Positions 37,265 through 47,722 of a DNA stretch of 64,000 bases are shown here, one piece after another. This stretch comes from Megascapheus bottae (taxonomy: Eukaryota > Chordata > Mammalia > Rodentia > Geomyidae): contig JANJXV010000130.1 in NCBI GenBank assembly GCA_024803745.1, positions 920,501 through 984,500 of the forward strand, given 5' to 3'. The translations under genes were made by a program, and so were the position numbers. The first letter of the stretch is position 1, and each line of letters opens with the position of its first letter. The notes beneath the pieces were generated by a model that saw only the letters and a program-made list of their open reading frames with translations, was not told the DNA's origin and did not search any database.

Positions 37265-37440
37265 CCACTCATCCATGCACTCACGCATCCATTGATGTAT
37301 CCATCATTCATTTAGCCATTCAACCATCCATCCATGTATCATCAATACATGCATGCATGGATCCATCCATGCAGCAACCCATCTATCCACACACGCATCT
37401 GTCCATCATCCACCCACCCATCTATCTATGCACTTACCCA
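37265..37440. repeat. Degenerate (CATC)n repeat
   Basis: Imperfect CATC/CCAT units over about 175 bases, interrupted by ATGCATGCATGG. An old expanded tetranucleotide array. Confidence 0.9.
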
Positions 37441-37794
37441 ACAGTTGTTTATTAACCAGTGTGATGAGAAGGGAGGAATGGTAGAAATTTTCAATTGGAT
37501 GCTCTCATAGGAAAGGACATGACAGAAATAGACGTATGAATAACCAGGTCTAGAGAGGGACCAATTCAAGGCCCTTGTGCTACCTGTATTGGAAAAAGCG
37601 AAGAGGAGGGTGGCCAGGTAAGAAGAGAGGAGGGCCTATAAACTAAGGCCAGGGAGCTGCTGGGGATAGAATAGATTATGTAGGACCTATAGCCATTTCA
37701 AACATGAAGCTTGAGCAATCATTTCATATTCACATTTCAGCCAAGCTCTCCCCCCCACACACACACACTGTTGGTCTATCAAGTAGATTCAACC
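37441..37794. other. Unannotated stretch
   Basis: No feature was recognised except a short CCCCCCACACACACAC run at about 37752. Confidence 0.4.
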
Positions 37795-37935
37795 ATAATA
37801 ACAGTATTTATCATCGAAACCACTGTTATTGTTGTTCCATTGGAGACTCGAGAACAATGAAGCAAGCAGAGAAAGTAATTTCCCCAAGGTCAAGGTCACC
37901 AAAATGGGAAGGAACACAGTCAGGATCCCATTAGA
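37795..37935 (+). mobile_element. MIR SINE
   Basis: 'CACTGTTATTGTTGTTCCAT', 'GCAAGCAGAGAAAGTAATTT', 'CCCCAAGGTCAAGGTCACC' and 'GAACACAGTCAGGATCCC' follow the MIR core order. Confidence 0.65.
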
Positions 37936-38074
37936 AGGTTGTCGACCTGAGATGATTAGAGAGATTTTTCTGTCTCCAGATATCTGTGCTGTATAACCTC
38001 TTGCTGGGTTAAGCATTGTTCTGCTTGTTTTCTTTCTTGTAGTTGAAGTTGCAGGTACAGAGTCCCCAGTCTCA

Positions 38075-38292
38075 TCCTGATTCAGGGTCTGGGAGCTGTC
38101 CCTAAGCCTCTTTGTGCTAAAAACTAGCATTCTACCCCTCCAGCCACAGCACCACTTCTAGTTTTTGAGTGGTTAGTTGGAGATATGAGTCTCATAGGGG
38201 CTTTTCTACCTGGGCTGCCTTTGAACCACGATCCACAGATCTCTGCCTCCTGAGTAGCTAGGATCACAGGTGTGAGCCACCAGTGCCCGGTA
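38075..38292 (-). mobile_element. B1-ID type composite SINE
   Basis: Reverse complement: ID-like tail ('CAGCCACAGCACCACTTC'), linker 'GTGGTTAGTTGGAGATATG', then B1-like head ('CTGCCTCCTGAGTAGCTAGG', 'ATCACAGGTGTGAGCCACC'). Confidence 0.92.
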
Positions 38293-38629
38293 GGTGTGGC
38301 TGTCTTCCAGGTGATTCCTTGTGCGACAAGGAGTCATAGTGGGAAGAGACAGTTGGAGGGAGTTTGGGCCCCAGTTCAGGGCAGGTCTGAGACCGTGCCC
38401 AAATCAGCCCTGAACAGAAGCAGGAGTAACCAAGCAGGTGTGTTCAAGACAGGATATCATTAGGCTAGGACTGAAGGGATTTATCTCATTTCATATAGGA
38501 AAGATTCTGTTGCAGTATTTCTTTTAATGATATTTATTCTTTTTTAATAAATGCAAATATAATGCATACTGATGGTGGAAATTACCATTACAAATAAATA
38601 GAAAAATAGTCTTTTCTGTTTGTTTGTAC
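38293..38629 (-). other. Mostly unannotated; possible L1M tail
   Basis: 'TTAATAAATGCAAATATAATG' and 'GGTGGAAATTACCATTAC' (38545-38605) may be the tail of the L1M copy that continues at 38985. Not certain. Confidence 0.35.
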
Positions 38630-38730
38630 GTGTTCTATATCCCTGGTTGTCCTTGAACTTGTGATCCTCTTGTTCTAGCTTCTCTAGTGCTGGGATTACA
38701 GGTATGCCCCATCATACTCAGTATTACATT
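38630..38730 (-). mobile_element. B1/7SL-derived SINE monomer
   Basis: 'CCCTGGTTGTCCTTGAACTT', 'CTCTAGTGCTGGGATTACAG' and 'GTATGCCCCATCATACTCAG' form a reverse-complement B1. Confidence 0.85.
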
Positions 38731-38786
38731 CATGCTTAGTAATTCTGTGCTTTTCAATCCAATATAAATCTGCCCCTTCCATGTAT

Positions 38787-38787
<1 letters not shown>

Positions 38788-38833
<46 letters not shown>

Positions 38834-38863
38834 CACGTACACGTACATAAACACACACACACT
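38788..38863. repeat. (CA)n microsatellite, interrupted
   Basis: A CA run to 38830, then ACGT-containing interruptions, then a second short CA run. Confidence 0.96.
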
Positions 38864-38865
38864 CA

Positions 38866-38960
38866 CCTAGACTCTCTGAGCCTCTGTTTTCTTTTCTATA
38901 ATATGGAGATAAAAATATTCACCTTTCAGGGTTACATAATGGATGCTTAATTACTTACTC
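38866..38960 (-). mobile_element. MIR SINE
   Basis: 'CTGAGCCTCTGTTTTCTTTT', 'TAATATGGAGATAAAAATAT' and 'ACCTTTCAGGGTTACATAAT' are a clear reverse-complement MIR core. Confidence 0.85.
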
Positions 38961-38984
38961 TGTTTGATTTTCATCCACTTGACA

Positions 38985-39260
38985 TTCTATAATGAACATT
39001 TTTCATGTGTCATTAACTACTCTTCAAAAACATGACTTTTAATGGCTGCATAATATGCCATCATTTAATGAGCCATAATTTATTTAACTATTCTGCTCTT
39101 ATTGAACTTTGAAGTGTTTTCTAATATTTTGCTATGCGAGATAACACTGCATACTCAAATCTTTCTTGACATCTTTTTTATTCCCCCTTAGGATAAACTT
39201 CCAAAACAGAAATGACACAGAAAAACAGTACATGAATCTTCAATGTTTTTATGCATCTGG
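38985..39260 (-). mobile_element. Ancient L1M LINE 3' region
   Basis: 'TTTTAATGGCTGCATAATATG', 'CATAATTTATTTAACTATTC', 'TTTTGCTATGCGAGATAAC' and 'CCCTTAGGATAAACTTCC' follow the reverse complement of old L1M (L1MC/L1ME-like) sequence. Confidence 0.75.
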
Positions 39261-39619
39261 TGTCAAATTATTTTCTTGGGGGTGGGGAAATATATATTTC
39301 TAATGCCATCTAATGAATAGTTATTTCAAATTCAACACACCAGTCAGAGAAGTGCATGTGTCAGTATGTTTGTGGATGGGAAGAAGAAAGATTGATCCCA
39401 TAGGATGTTTCAGAGCCATCCAACCTTTTCTATGTATAGAATACATTCAATTCCTTATATGAGAGACTCAGAAATGGATGCACTTTCTAATCACTCCCCC
39501 GATGCTAAGAAATCTTCATCTTGGGAAAGCCATAATTTCTCATTGGCCAAGTTTTTAAGATTAGTCCATGTCTTAAAAAACAAAACCAAAACAAACTCAC
39601 TAACTCTTGCACTCATCTG

Positions 39620-39930
39620 GTCCCTATTGCTGTGTCCCAATCATCCTGACGGGATTGATAATTGTGGCAATTGGCATAAAATGATTGCTACCTGCTGAGG
39701 CAATCACTTCCAGCTTCGGCAGAAGCTGATGAGCAATTCATTATGGAGGACGTAATTGATGTAAAAGCCGAGAGGAAACGTGGGATTTCTCCTAGGATCT
39801 CCAGAATTTCGTGCATTTGACCCTCCCTGGCACCGAATCAGCTGCAGCGAGCAGGAATTTGAGATCGGACCAGGGTGGCAGGGTAAGCATACCATGCAAA
39901 GTGCATGCAAATATTTGCAGAACCTGCCTT
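39620..39930. promoter_or_regulatory. Candidate conserved non-coding element
   Basis: This repeat-free segment is dense in homeodomain-like cores (TTGATAATTG, GCAATTGGCAT, CAATTCATTATGG, GTAATTGATG) and an octamer ATGCAAAT (39905-39912) within TGCATGCAAATATTTGCA. No open frame crosses it convincingly. Enhancer identity is inference from motif density only. Confidence 0.35.
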
Positions 39931-40061
39931 GAACTTGAGGATGTGACCTTGAACAAGAAACCCATGTATGAGACAGCATCGTCTGGATGATGACAACGAC
40001 CTTGGCATCAAAGCTCAAAGCTAGCCTCTCCAGTCAGCCATGAAAGAATAAAAAGGGGGCA
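39931..40061. other. Unannotated stretch
   Basis: No feature was recognised. Confidence 0.35.
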
Positions 40062-40171
40062 GAGGAAGCTGCAGGTATAGCCCAGTGGTAGAGTGTGTTA
40101 TTTTGCATGCATAAGTCCCTGGGTTCAAATCCCAGCATCATCCCTTCCAAACAAACAAACAAAAACAAAGA
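40062..40171 (+). mobile_element. ID-like SINE monomer with intact Pol III boxes
   Basis: An A box-like TAGCCCAGTGG (40078-40088) and a B box-like GGTTCAAATCC (40122-40132) sit about 34 bases apart, as in tRNA-derived SINEs, followed by an (AAAC)n tail. The unit lacks a full tRNA fold and a second ID unit. Confidence 0.8.
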
Positions 40172-40217
40172 GGTGCAAAACATGTGTTCCAACACAGGCT
40201 AGCTATCTAGGCCAGAT

Positions 40218-40345
40218 CTCTGGAAGTGGACAGCCTGGATTTGATGCCTGCTTTCATTTTCTCCTGCCCTAACTGGGAGAGGCTGAGTAAGATAGCCAGG
40301 TCCTGCTTCTCTCTCTACAGAAATGGCATTATTAACATGGCTGCT
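40218..40345 (-). mobile_element. MIR SINE, diverged
   Basis: 'GACAGCCTGGATTTGATGCC', then 'GGCTGAGTAAGATAGCC' and 'CAGAAATGGCATTATTAAC' fit a reverse-complement MIR. Confidence 0.5.
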
Positions 40346-40871
40346 TTTCGTAACTAGACCAATGATGATTCTAGAACCCCTCCCGCTGCCTGCAGTCCAT
40401 CCACCATAGGCAGCTGTTGCCTCTGCAACAGTAATCCTCCTCAGTTTTAGACAACACCCAAATCTCCAGGACTCCACAACACCCCAGCTCTTTCCATCCC
40501 TCACCAGCCACAAAGCTGGCTCAAGATGCCCTCTGTGTTACAGTAACTTAACCTACCTACAGTGTGCCTCTGGACCCCAAATGAGGTAGGAAAAGAAAAT
40601 CCCCTATTCTGCTTTTGGCTCTCTTCCCTCTCCATCAGTCTAGCTGGTTTCCCCTCCCTGCATTTCAGCCCAGAGCAGTTGACTGAGACTCATCCGCTTC
40701 CATCACCTGCCAGGCCAGCTGAGCTGCTAATATCTTCCTGCCCAGCTCACCTCACCTATCATGGCAGAAACAGGGACTTAGCTGCTTCACGGCCCCCACT
40801 CTGCACCCTTTGCATTTCCACAGTGGCATCTTTCATCCCTCATTCTATGAGCGGCACCCCAGAACACCACC
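40346..40871. other. Unannotated C-rich stretch
   Basis: Pyrimidine-leaning sequence with no recognised family. The 118-codon plus frame at 40562-40918 has no domain and runs into an LTR. Confidence 0.4.
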
Positions 40872-41235
40872 GTGGGTCTGTTTCGCACAGCCTTAAGGGA
40901 ATACCACAGACTGGGTGATGTATGGTGAGCATGAATTTACTTCTTGCGGTTCTGGAGCTTGCAAACTCCCCCAGGGAAGAGTAAGGATCAGGGGTCTTCA
41001 CCCTGCAGGATCTCATGGCAGAAGGTGGGATGGCAGAAGGAGAGGGGGGAATGGGTAAGGAAAGATGGATGAACTCCAGACATGTCATCCTTTCCTAGGG
41101 AGCTCACCGTGGGTGGCAGGAAGATACTGAGATCCCCCATTGTCTCTTGGGAACTGAGCCCCCCCCCACACACACCCCAGACCCTTCCTTCTGCCTCTGT
41201 TGCCTAAGAGATTAAGGTTCCAAACACATTCTTTT
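40872..41235 (-). mobile_element. MaLR-type LTR (MST/MLT1-like)
   Basis: Reverse-complement LTR landmarks: 'GGAATACCACAGACTGGGTG', 'CTTGCGGTTCTGGAGCTTGC', 'CTCATGGCAGAAGGTGGGAT', 'TCTTGGGAACTGAGCC', 'CCTAAGAGATTAAGGTTCC'. It appears to be a solo LTR; no internal region was seen beside it. Confidence 0.75.
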
Positions 41236-41837
41236 GGGGTGATATATTTCTATCAAAGCAAATACGCTTTGCACCAAACAAACGGGTGGGGGTGGGGGCT
41301 CAGTTTCCCTTTGCAGTTTCTCAAAATGTTATCTTTCTTACAAAGAACACATCACAAATGCAAGTCAAGTCTTTGAAGGGTCCCAACAGTGGGACATAAG
41401 TGGCAGAAAAGAACCCAAGACTTCTCCAAATAGCTAGCCAACAGAGAGTAGAATAAGGACTCGTTCTCATCAGTCAGGCACAGTTAGGTTAACCACAGCA
41501 GGTTAGGTCAGGGGAGGTTGACCTTCCTGTACACAGGGTGCTCGTATCCAGTCGTCACTACATACGAAATTTCTAGCATCTTCTAGACCTTTCTCTGAGA
41601 AAGCACACAGCATGCTAATTTCCTTCTCCCTCAAATTATCTACTTCAGTGGCCATGTTGGTGTTTAAAAAGAAAACCTGCGCAGATCCCGACTTTTTCCA
41701 AATGATTTTGACATCCCTACAAACCAGTCCTTCATCTTCGGAAGGATGATGGAGTTCTACACTCTCTAAACCCCCTGCACCACACCCATCTCTCTCTCTG
41801 TGGGTCTATCGAACACCCTGGGTCACACTTAGGTAGA
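41236..41837. other. Unannotated stretch
   Basis: No feature was recognised. Confidence 0.4.
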
Positions 41838-42047
41838 ACTTAGGGCTTTGAGTTCTCCTTTAGTTTCATTGCTCAAGGCTGACACTCTACCACCTGACCC
41901 ACTCTTTCACTTCTGGCTTTGGGCTCATTCCTTGGAGAGAGTGTCACAGACTTTTCTAGCGAGGGTGGCTTTGAACTGTGGCCCTCAGATCTCAGCCTCC
42001 TGAGTAGCTGGGATTACAGGCATGAGTCACTGGCTTCTGGCTTCTCT
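41838..42047 (-). mobile_element. B1-ID type composite SINE
   Basis: Reverse complement: ID-like tail ('GCTCAAGGCTGACACTCTAC'), truncated linker, then B1-like head ('CAGATCTCAGCCTCCTGAGT', 'AGCTGGGATTACAGGCATGA'). Confidence 0.92.
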
Positions 42048-43431
42048 TCACCTTCCTGAGGGGATGAAGTCTGCCCCCTTCAGGGGCTCTCTACAATGAC
42101 CTCACAGTGAAATCACCTACGGAAGTTGAAAAACTACCAAGTATCTTGCCGATCTCTGGGAGAGCCCTCAGGGTTGTGGTGGTAGCATTTGGTGGTGGTT
42201 TGGTATTCGTGTGAGTGTTTCATAATAGCACAGGCCTGGCACCGAGTTTGGTGTATACAATCCTTTGCCATTTAGCTCTTCAGCATTCTGTATGTTAACA
42301 TTTTACCTTTAGCAGACTTTCTCCTATAACCATTAAGAGGAGTCACTAAAATATCACTTGTCCCCAAAACCCAAACAAATCTTCCTTAGTGGAAGCTTCT
42401 ATCTATCAGATAGGTGCATAAAAGATTTTACAAATAAATACGAAGCTCGAGCAATAACTCCCTCTTATGGAATCAGTGACTCACCCATTTTTACCCCTCC
42501 ACGGCTAGTGCTTATCTGCTCCCAAACCTGGCCTGCTTTGCTTTATGGTGATTGTTTTTCTTCAGCATGTTTTAATCGGGCAAAGGGCTCTCCCCAGGTT
42601 GACTCTTAAGGGCACACATGGCAATGTAGCCAGATTAACCTCATCTCTTGCTCTCGCTCCTTCCCATTCCCCTCTCCTCCACCCCTCGAGTAAACAGCTC
42701 TTCCGGTAAGTTTCCTTATGCTCTCTGCACACATAGGCATCATGATATTATTTGTCCTCCATCACTCTTTCCTTCTCCCCCCTCCCCAGCCAGCCAGCCC
42801 CCTTCCCTGGGATTTGGTCATCTGTAGACACCTTAGCAAAACTGCATTATTCCTGACATCCACCCCATTTGCTTCCGGAACCAGTCAGGGGAAGCCTCAT
42901 TCCTGCTCCTTTCACCTTGCTTGACTTGTCCACCTTCACGGTGATTTCTATGTATCTGAATATCAGGCGAGTGAGGGTTTCGGTGTAATGAGACTAGACG
43001 GATTCTGATTCTTCCTCTTTATTATCTTGAAAGCCATATTAACCTAGTCTAGGCCGATCTTATAATAAAAGCTGCAGGGAGAGTAGACTGATGGAGATAA
43101 AGCAATTCCTTGCTTGGAAGTATCATCTCTCGTGCTGATCCCCCATCACTTAAAATCAATTCTCAGCATGTAGGGTACAGCTCTTGTTCTCCATGTTAAT
43201 AATACCCACGGTCCAGGGCCTGATGATATCCTAGAGGCAGAGGAATGTGACACCACTGACTTCGTATGAGAGGTAAAGAGAAAGGCAAGGTTCATTCTGG
43301 ACCTAAACAGGTGAACAGCAGGGTTGCTATTGAGGATGAAGAGAATAGACTTTCCATTCAGAGGACAGAAGGCCTGAAGAGACAGTAGAGCATTGATACG
43401 TTTTATAATTAGCAGATGGACCAGCATTGTC
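42048..43431. other. Unannotated stretch
   Basis: No family was recognised. Pyrimidine-rich at 42640-42800. Possible weak MIR-like traces at 42230-42300 are too short to call. Confidence 0.4.
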
Positions 43432-43600
43432 CGTGCGTCTTGCGCTGTTCTAAGATCTCACCATTGCTCCATTGAATTCTCACACTGAGAGCAAAGAGCC
43501 ATTGTGCTCAGAGCTGTGATCACACAGACGGGGAAACAGGGATTATGGAGAACTGTCCTAGAGTTACACATCTCAATTAAGACAGGATTTCATTCTAAAT
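43432..43600 (+). mobile_element. MIR SINE
   Basis: 'GCGCTGTTCTAAGATCTCAC', 'CCATTGAATTCTCACACTG', 'ACACAGACGGGGAAACAGGG' and 'AAGACAGGATTTCATTC' follow the MIR order. Confidence 0.65.
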
Positions 43601-43605
43601 AATAA

Positions 43606-44012
43606 GACCAGGCACTGGTGACTCACTTATATAATCTTAGCTACTCAGAAAAATGAGGTATGATTATCAGTTCCAAGCCCATAGGACTCTTTTTTTTTTG
43701 TGGGTCATGGGGCTTGAACTTGGCCTGGGTGCTATCCCTGAGCTCTTCAGCTCAAGGCTACCACCCTACCCTTGAGCTCAGCCCCATTTCCCATTTTCAA
43801 GAGATTAATTGGAGGGAAGAGCCTCAGATCCTTTTGTGCCTGGGCTGGCTTTGAACCTTGATCCTCAGATCTCAGCCTCCTGAGTAGCTAGGAATTACAG
43901 GCGTGAGCCACGGGCACCTGTCTCCCGGAGACTCTCATCTCCAATTTCACACCAAAAAGCCAGAAGTGACTCAAGTAATAGGGCACTAGTATTGAGCAAA
44001 AAGTTCAGAGAT
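43606..44012 (+). mobile_element. B1-ID type composite SINE, split by a nested SINE
   Basis: The head (43606-43690, 'ACCAGGCACTGGTGACTCAC') and the rest (43926-44012, 'GAGACTCTCATCTCCAATTT', 'AAAAAGCCAGAAGTGACTC') belong to one plus-strand SINE. An opposite-strand SINE lies between them. Its last part (44176-44225) lies beyond a third SINE. Confidence 0.85.
43691..43925 (-). mobile_element. B1-ID type composite SINE (nested)
   Basis: Poly-T, then the ID-like tail ('GGGGCTTGAACTTGGCC', 'CTACCACCCTACCCTTGAGC'), linker 'GATTAATTGGAGGGAAGAG', and B1-like head ('CAGATCTCAGCCTCCTGAGT', 'AATTACAGGCGTGAGCCACG'). A short GACTCT match on each side fits a decayed TSD. Confidence 0.9.
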
Positions 44013-44225
44013 AGACAGGTGTGGCGTAATCCTAGCTACTTATGAGGTTGAGCGTGAGGATTGCAGTTCAAAGCTGGTCTGTGGCTCAAGGGGTAGTGCA
44101 GTAGCCTTGAGCTGAAGAGCTCAGGGACAATACCCAGGCCCAGAGTTCAAGCCTCAGGTCCTATTAAAAAAAAAAGGTCTGAGACAGTACCCAGGCCCTG
44201 AGTTCAAGCCCCAGGACCAGCAATG
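44013..44225 (+). mobile_element. Third nested B1-ID SINE plus the tail of the host SINE
   Basis: 44013-44174 is a complete but internally deleted SINE: B1-like 'GACAGGTGTGGCGTAATCC', ID-like 'GTCTGTGGCTCAAGGGGTAG', then A10. 44176-44225 then resumes the host SINE tail ('CCAGGCCCTGAGTTCAAGCC'). GTTCAGAGATAG and GTCTGAGACAG flank it as a diverged TSD. Confidence 0.8.
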
Positions 44226-44281
44226 CATGTGCACATACACACATGTGCACATACACACACAGACACACATGCACACACATG
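44226..44281. repeat. CA/TG-rich SINE tail
   Basis: CACATGTG-containing CA repeat with an internal duplication of ACACATGTGCACAT, growing from the SINE end. Confidence 0.9.
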
Positions 44282-45039
44282 ATGGCATCTCCTTTTATGC
44301 CTACTCCCAATCCTTTTGTCATAGCACACAGGACAAAGAACCACCAATTTAAAGTATGAAGCAGCTGTCTGGACCTCTTATCAAGAAGACACAGCCTTAG
44401 GCCCACAGGCTGGCAGGGAAGGCACGCACAGATGAGGCTCTGAAATGACATTATCTCTCCCACCCCCACTTTGCAGGAGAAGCGATTGTCAGAACCATGG
44501 ACAGGACTCTTCTGGACTAATTCCTGTTTTCTGATCATTAGGAGAACAATAATAAAAACTCAGACAGGTCTTGTTAAGAGTCAAGCGCACTCTCGCTCCA
44601 ATTCCCTACATTCTTCTAATCCACCATCTCGCACTGGAGGTACTATCAGAGCATCCTGGAAACTATAAAGTCCTGAGACAACGGGGTAACAGGTTCAAGA
44701 GGCTGTTCCTGATATACAGACAAACTTCAAGAGCAGAGAAATCTCCCCTGGGAAAGCCACTCTGCTGTCATTGTTCCCTTGTTTTCTAGGTAGTTACAGC
44801 AACTGCTCTGCCCAGGTAAAAAATGATGAGAGCCCATTGAATTTGTATAACACTGAACTTATAAAGCTCCCTCACAAGTATTGAAAAAAGTATCACCAAA
44901 GTGTGATAACAGAGGCCACAGGAGACATGTAAGATGTGTCTGGGTAGTGTGAGAGTAAAAAAAAAAATCATCCTCTTAATGCATTTTAGGGAAAATATAA
45001 TTAGCAAGTGAAAATCATGATTTCACAGGTTTTATTTCT
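44282..45039. other. Unannotated stretch
   Basis: No feature was recognised. Confidence 0.4.
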
Positions 45040-45256
45040 CCTGATCAACTCCTTTTTTTTGCCAGCCCTGGGCTTGAGCTCAGGGCCTGAGCACTGTCCT
45101 TGGACTTTCTCAAGGCTAGAGCTCTCTTGAGCCTCAGCACCACTTCCAGTTTTTTTCTATGTATGTGGTACTGAGGAATCGAACCCTGGTCTTCGCAAAT
45201 GCCAGGCAAGCACTTTAACCACTAGGCCAAACTCCCGGTCCCTGATCAACTCCTTT
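45040..45256 (-). mobile_element. ID-dimer SINE with 16-bp TSD
   Basis: The body (about 45056-45240) reads 'GCCAGCCCTGGGCTTGAGCT' through 'CACTTTAACCACTAGGCCAA'. It lacks about 8 bases in the first-read unit (CTCTCTTGAGCC instead of CTCTACCACTTGAGCC). Perfect CCTGATCAACTCCTTT copies lie at 45040-45055 and 45241-45256. Confidence 0.95.
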
Positions 45257-47029
45257 CTGTGTGTTGATTTAAAGGGAAGTGGGTAGGATTGGATAAGGAA
45301 TGTTGATGCATTTTTTTTTTAAGGACGATCGAAGTCTGAAGAGTGCTGGGTGATTTTTACAGAGTTACAATCTGGAGTAAGCAAACTGTCATTGGTTCTT
45401 AGCTCTGTTGTGTGGGTTAGGAAATCTCAGAAGGGGGTGTTTAAGCAACTCACCCCCTTATTAGTGATTTCTATACATTATTTGCACAAAAGACTTACGT
45501 TGTTTTGAACCTACATAGAAGGTAAACTGAGTACACACTCTGTGTAGTTGTCTCAACTATTAAGTCTGTTATGTAGACTCATCACCTCCAATTGGCCTTC
45601 CTTCTTCCTTCCCAAGATAGGATAGCAACCTTGGTGAGTCCAATTTTAAAGTGGTGGCCTTTCAGTTCCTTCCATTTTCCCACAAATAACATGATGGCTT
45701 TGAAAGGTCCACAGTAAACAGGTGTGTGCAGCTGTACGCTACCTTTCATTCATTCTGGTAGCTGCCCAGGAGTGTTAGTCCAGGGCCAAGGGATAGTTGT
45801 ATCTTTAGTTTTATGGGTTTTTTTTAACTTCCTAGATAGTGGCTACACTGGTCTGCATTCTAACCAACAGTGAAATGCAACATTTGTCAGGCTAATGGAT
45901 CTCCTGTCTAAAAACAGAGACTGGGGGTGTCAGGGGAAAGGGGAGGAAGACATAAGGAGAAAGAGAGGAAAAGGAGAGAGTAGTCTTGCCATGTGACTGG
46001 CTGGTCCTGTTAATGTAATGAGGAGGTCCTGGCAAGTTGATGTTTTTCTCATATCAGAGAAATGGGGGACGGAGGGAGTAGTTAAAAGTGGTAAGAACAA
46101 AACAGACACACAGAGAAGATCTCATTTAATAGCTAGAAGAAAAAAAAGTCCTCGTGGAATTTAAGTGTGGCTGTTCCCGTGTGCTTCTGGAACCTAAGTA
46201 ATGTATAACAAATCTTCTCCTTTTGTCTCTGCTAATCTGCATAACTCACAGCCCAAAGATCTTAAGCCATCATAATTTGGTATAGACTATGAGGAGGGGA
46301 AGGAATGCAAAGAAACAGGAATCCTCTGGCAGGCACCACGTAGCGATTTATAATCCAGGAAACGCGACAGAAGTTATCTGAGGCTGACAGTCAGACACAG
46401 GTCAACTTGAAACCCACACTCAGAAAGCTGTTCCCTGCCAACCATCATCATCTTTGCTTTTGATCAGTGCAAATGAAACACGAATATGTCATCTGGGAAT
46501 TTGTCAGGTGTCTCTCCACCGATCAGAATCACCAATCCTGTCTTAGAACTAGAAGAGATCTTAGAAGACTCAGGGAGAGATTGTCAAGGTCATGCCCTTC
46601 AAGACCCAGGCAGGGTCCCAGCTGTCACGTAGTCATCCTCTCCTGACTTCTCCCCTTACTTGTGGCTTAGGGAGGGAGAAAAAGAGTTCTTCTCGCCCAT
46701 CCAAGCCAGTGTGGAGCCATTTCCATACTCCTGGCTATCCATGAGGACTAAGGTACATTCCAATTACCATATTTAATCCTCACATCTCTCCATAAAGGTG
46801 GGTGGGAAGGAAAGGTCAGAACTCTGAATACAAAAAAAAGGAAAAAGTTCACTGGGGCATGTGCTTTGAAAGTGTCTCTAAAAGAAAAATGCTTACCAAA
46901 AAAAAAACTAGGTCATTGAATTGAAATGCAACAGGATCCTCATTAAAAGTTGGATGTTTCCTCATATGAATCCCCAAAATAGAGGGATGTGAGAAGGACA
47001 TTCTATTTTGGGGGGAGATTATAGGAAAA
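45257..47029. other. Mostly unannotated; possible MIR
   Basis: No gene was recognised. At about 46755-46830 'CATATTTAATCCTCACATC' and 'ATAAAGGTGGGTGGGAAGG' may be a plus-strand MIR. GA-rich patches lie at 45930-45985. Confidence 0.4.
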
Positions 47030-47195
47030 AGTTGGGGCTTTGGAGCTGGACCCATTTGAGTTCAAAGTTTATTTTAGTGTTGTTGCTTGGTTAGTTTAGT
47101 GGTCTCCAGCCAACCATAACCCTTTTCTGAACCTCAACTTACCTTCACAACACTTTTAAATGGAGTTAAAATGCCTAGTTCATTGGGTTGATTTA
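47030..47195 (-). mobile_element. MIR SINE
   Basis: 'TTTGGAGCTGGACCCATTTG', 'AGTTCAAAGTTTATTTTAG', 'CTGAACCTCAACTTACCTTC' and 'AAATGGAGTTAAAATGCCTA' follow reverse-complement MIR. Confidence 0.75.
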
Positions 47196-47211
47196 AAAAA
47201 AAAAAAAACGA

Positions 47212-47440
47212 AGCCGGTTGCAGTGGCTCACGCCTGTCATCCTAGCTACTCAGGAGGCTGAGATCTGAGGATCAAGGTTCAAAGCCATCCCAGGCACAAA
47301 AGGACCCGAGACTCTTATCTCCAATTAACCTCTAGAAAATGGGAAGTGGGGCTTGGCTCAAGGGTAGGGCAGTAGCCTTGAGCTGAAGGGTTCAAGGACA
47401 GCACCCAGGCTGAGTACAAACCCCACAACCCCCACACACC
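47212..47440 (+). mobile_element. B1-ID type composite SINE
   Basis: 'CCGGTTGCAGTGGCTCACGC', 'TAGCTACTCAGGAGGCTGAG', 'CTCTTATCTCCAATTAACC', 'GGGGCTTGGCTCAAGGGTAG', 'GCACCCAGGCTGAGTAC'. One of the best-preserved copies. An A13 run precedes it. Confidence 0.95.
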
Positions 47441-47639
47441 TACACACACATACACAAATACGATTCTTATGATAGGTCTGCAAAGTGTCTAGCCCACAGC
47501 ATATGCTCAAGGAAATGGTGGGATCTTCTTTCCATACACCATGAACCTCTGGCATGATCCCAAAATGACATATATCTTATTCCCAGACATGGGTGGGTCT
47601 GTGTTCCACTTTTTGATTGGATAGTGCTATGAAATTACA
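47441..47639. other. Unannotated stretch
   Basis: A CA-rich SINE tail extends to 47462. Nothing else was recognised. Confidence 0.4.
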
Positions 47640-47722
47640 TCACCTTTCAGTCCTCAGTTTTCTTCTCTGTTAGAAAACACTACTACTACTACTAATAATA
47701 GCACAACCTCCAGGAAGCAGAC
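47640..47722 (-). mobile_element. MIR fragment with (ACT)n
   Basis: 'CAGTCCTCAGTTTTCTTCTC' and 'TAATAATAGCACAACCTCC' fit a reverse-complement MIR core interrupted by an ACT run (about 47681-47696). Confidence 0.6.

Noticed and set aside
37265..37440. CRISPR-like or satellite array
   Set aside because: There is no repeat-spacer structure; it is a degenerate CATC simple repeat in a mammalian genome.
40062..40171. Possible tRNA gene
   Set aside because: A and B boxes are present but no full cloverleaf is seen, and an (AAAC)n tail follows. It is a tRNA-derived SINE.
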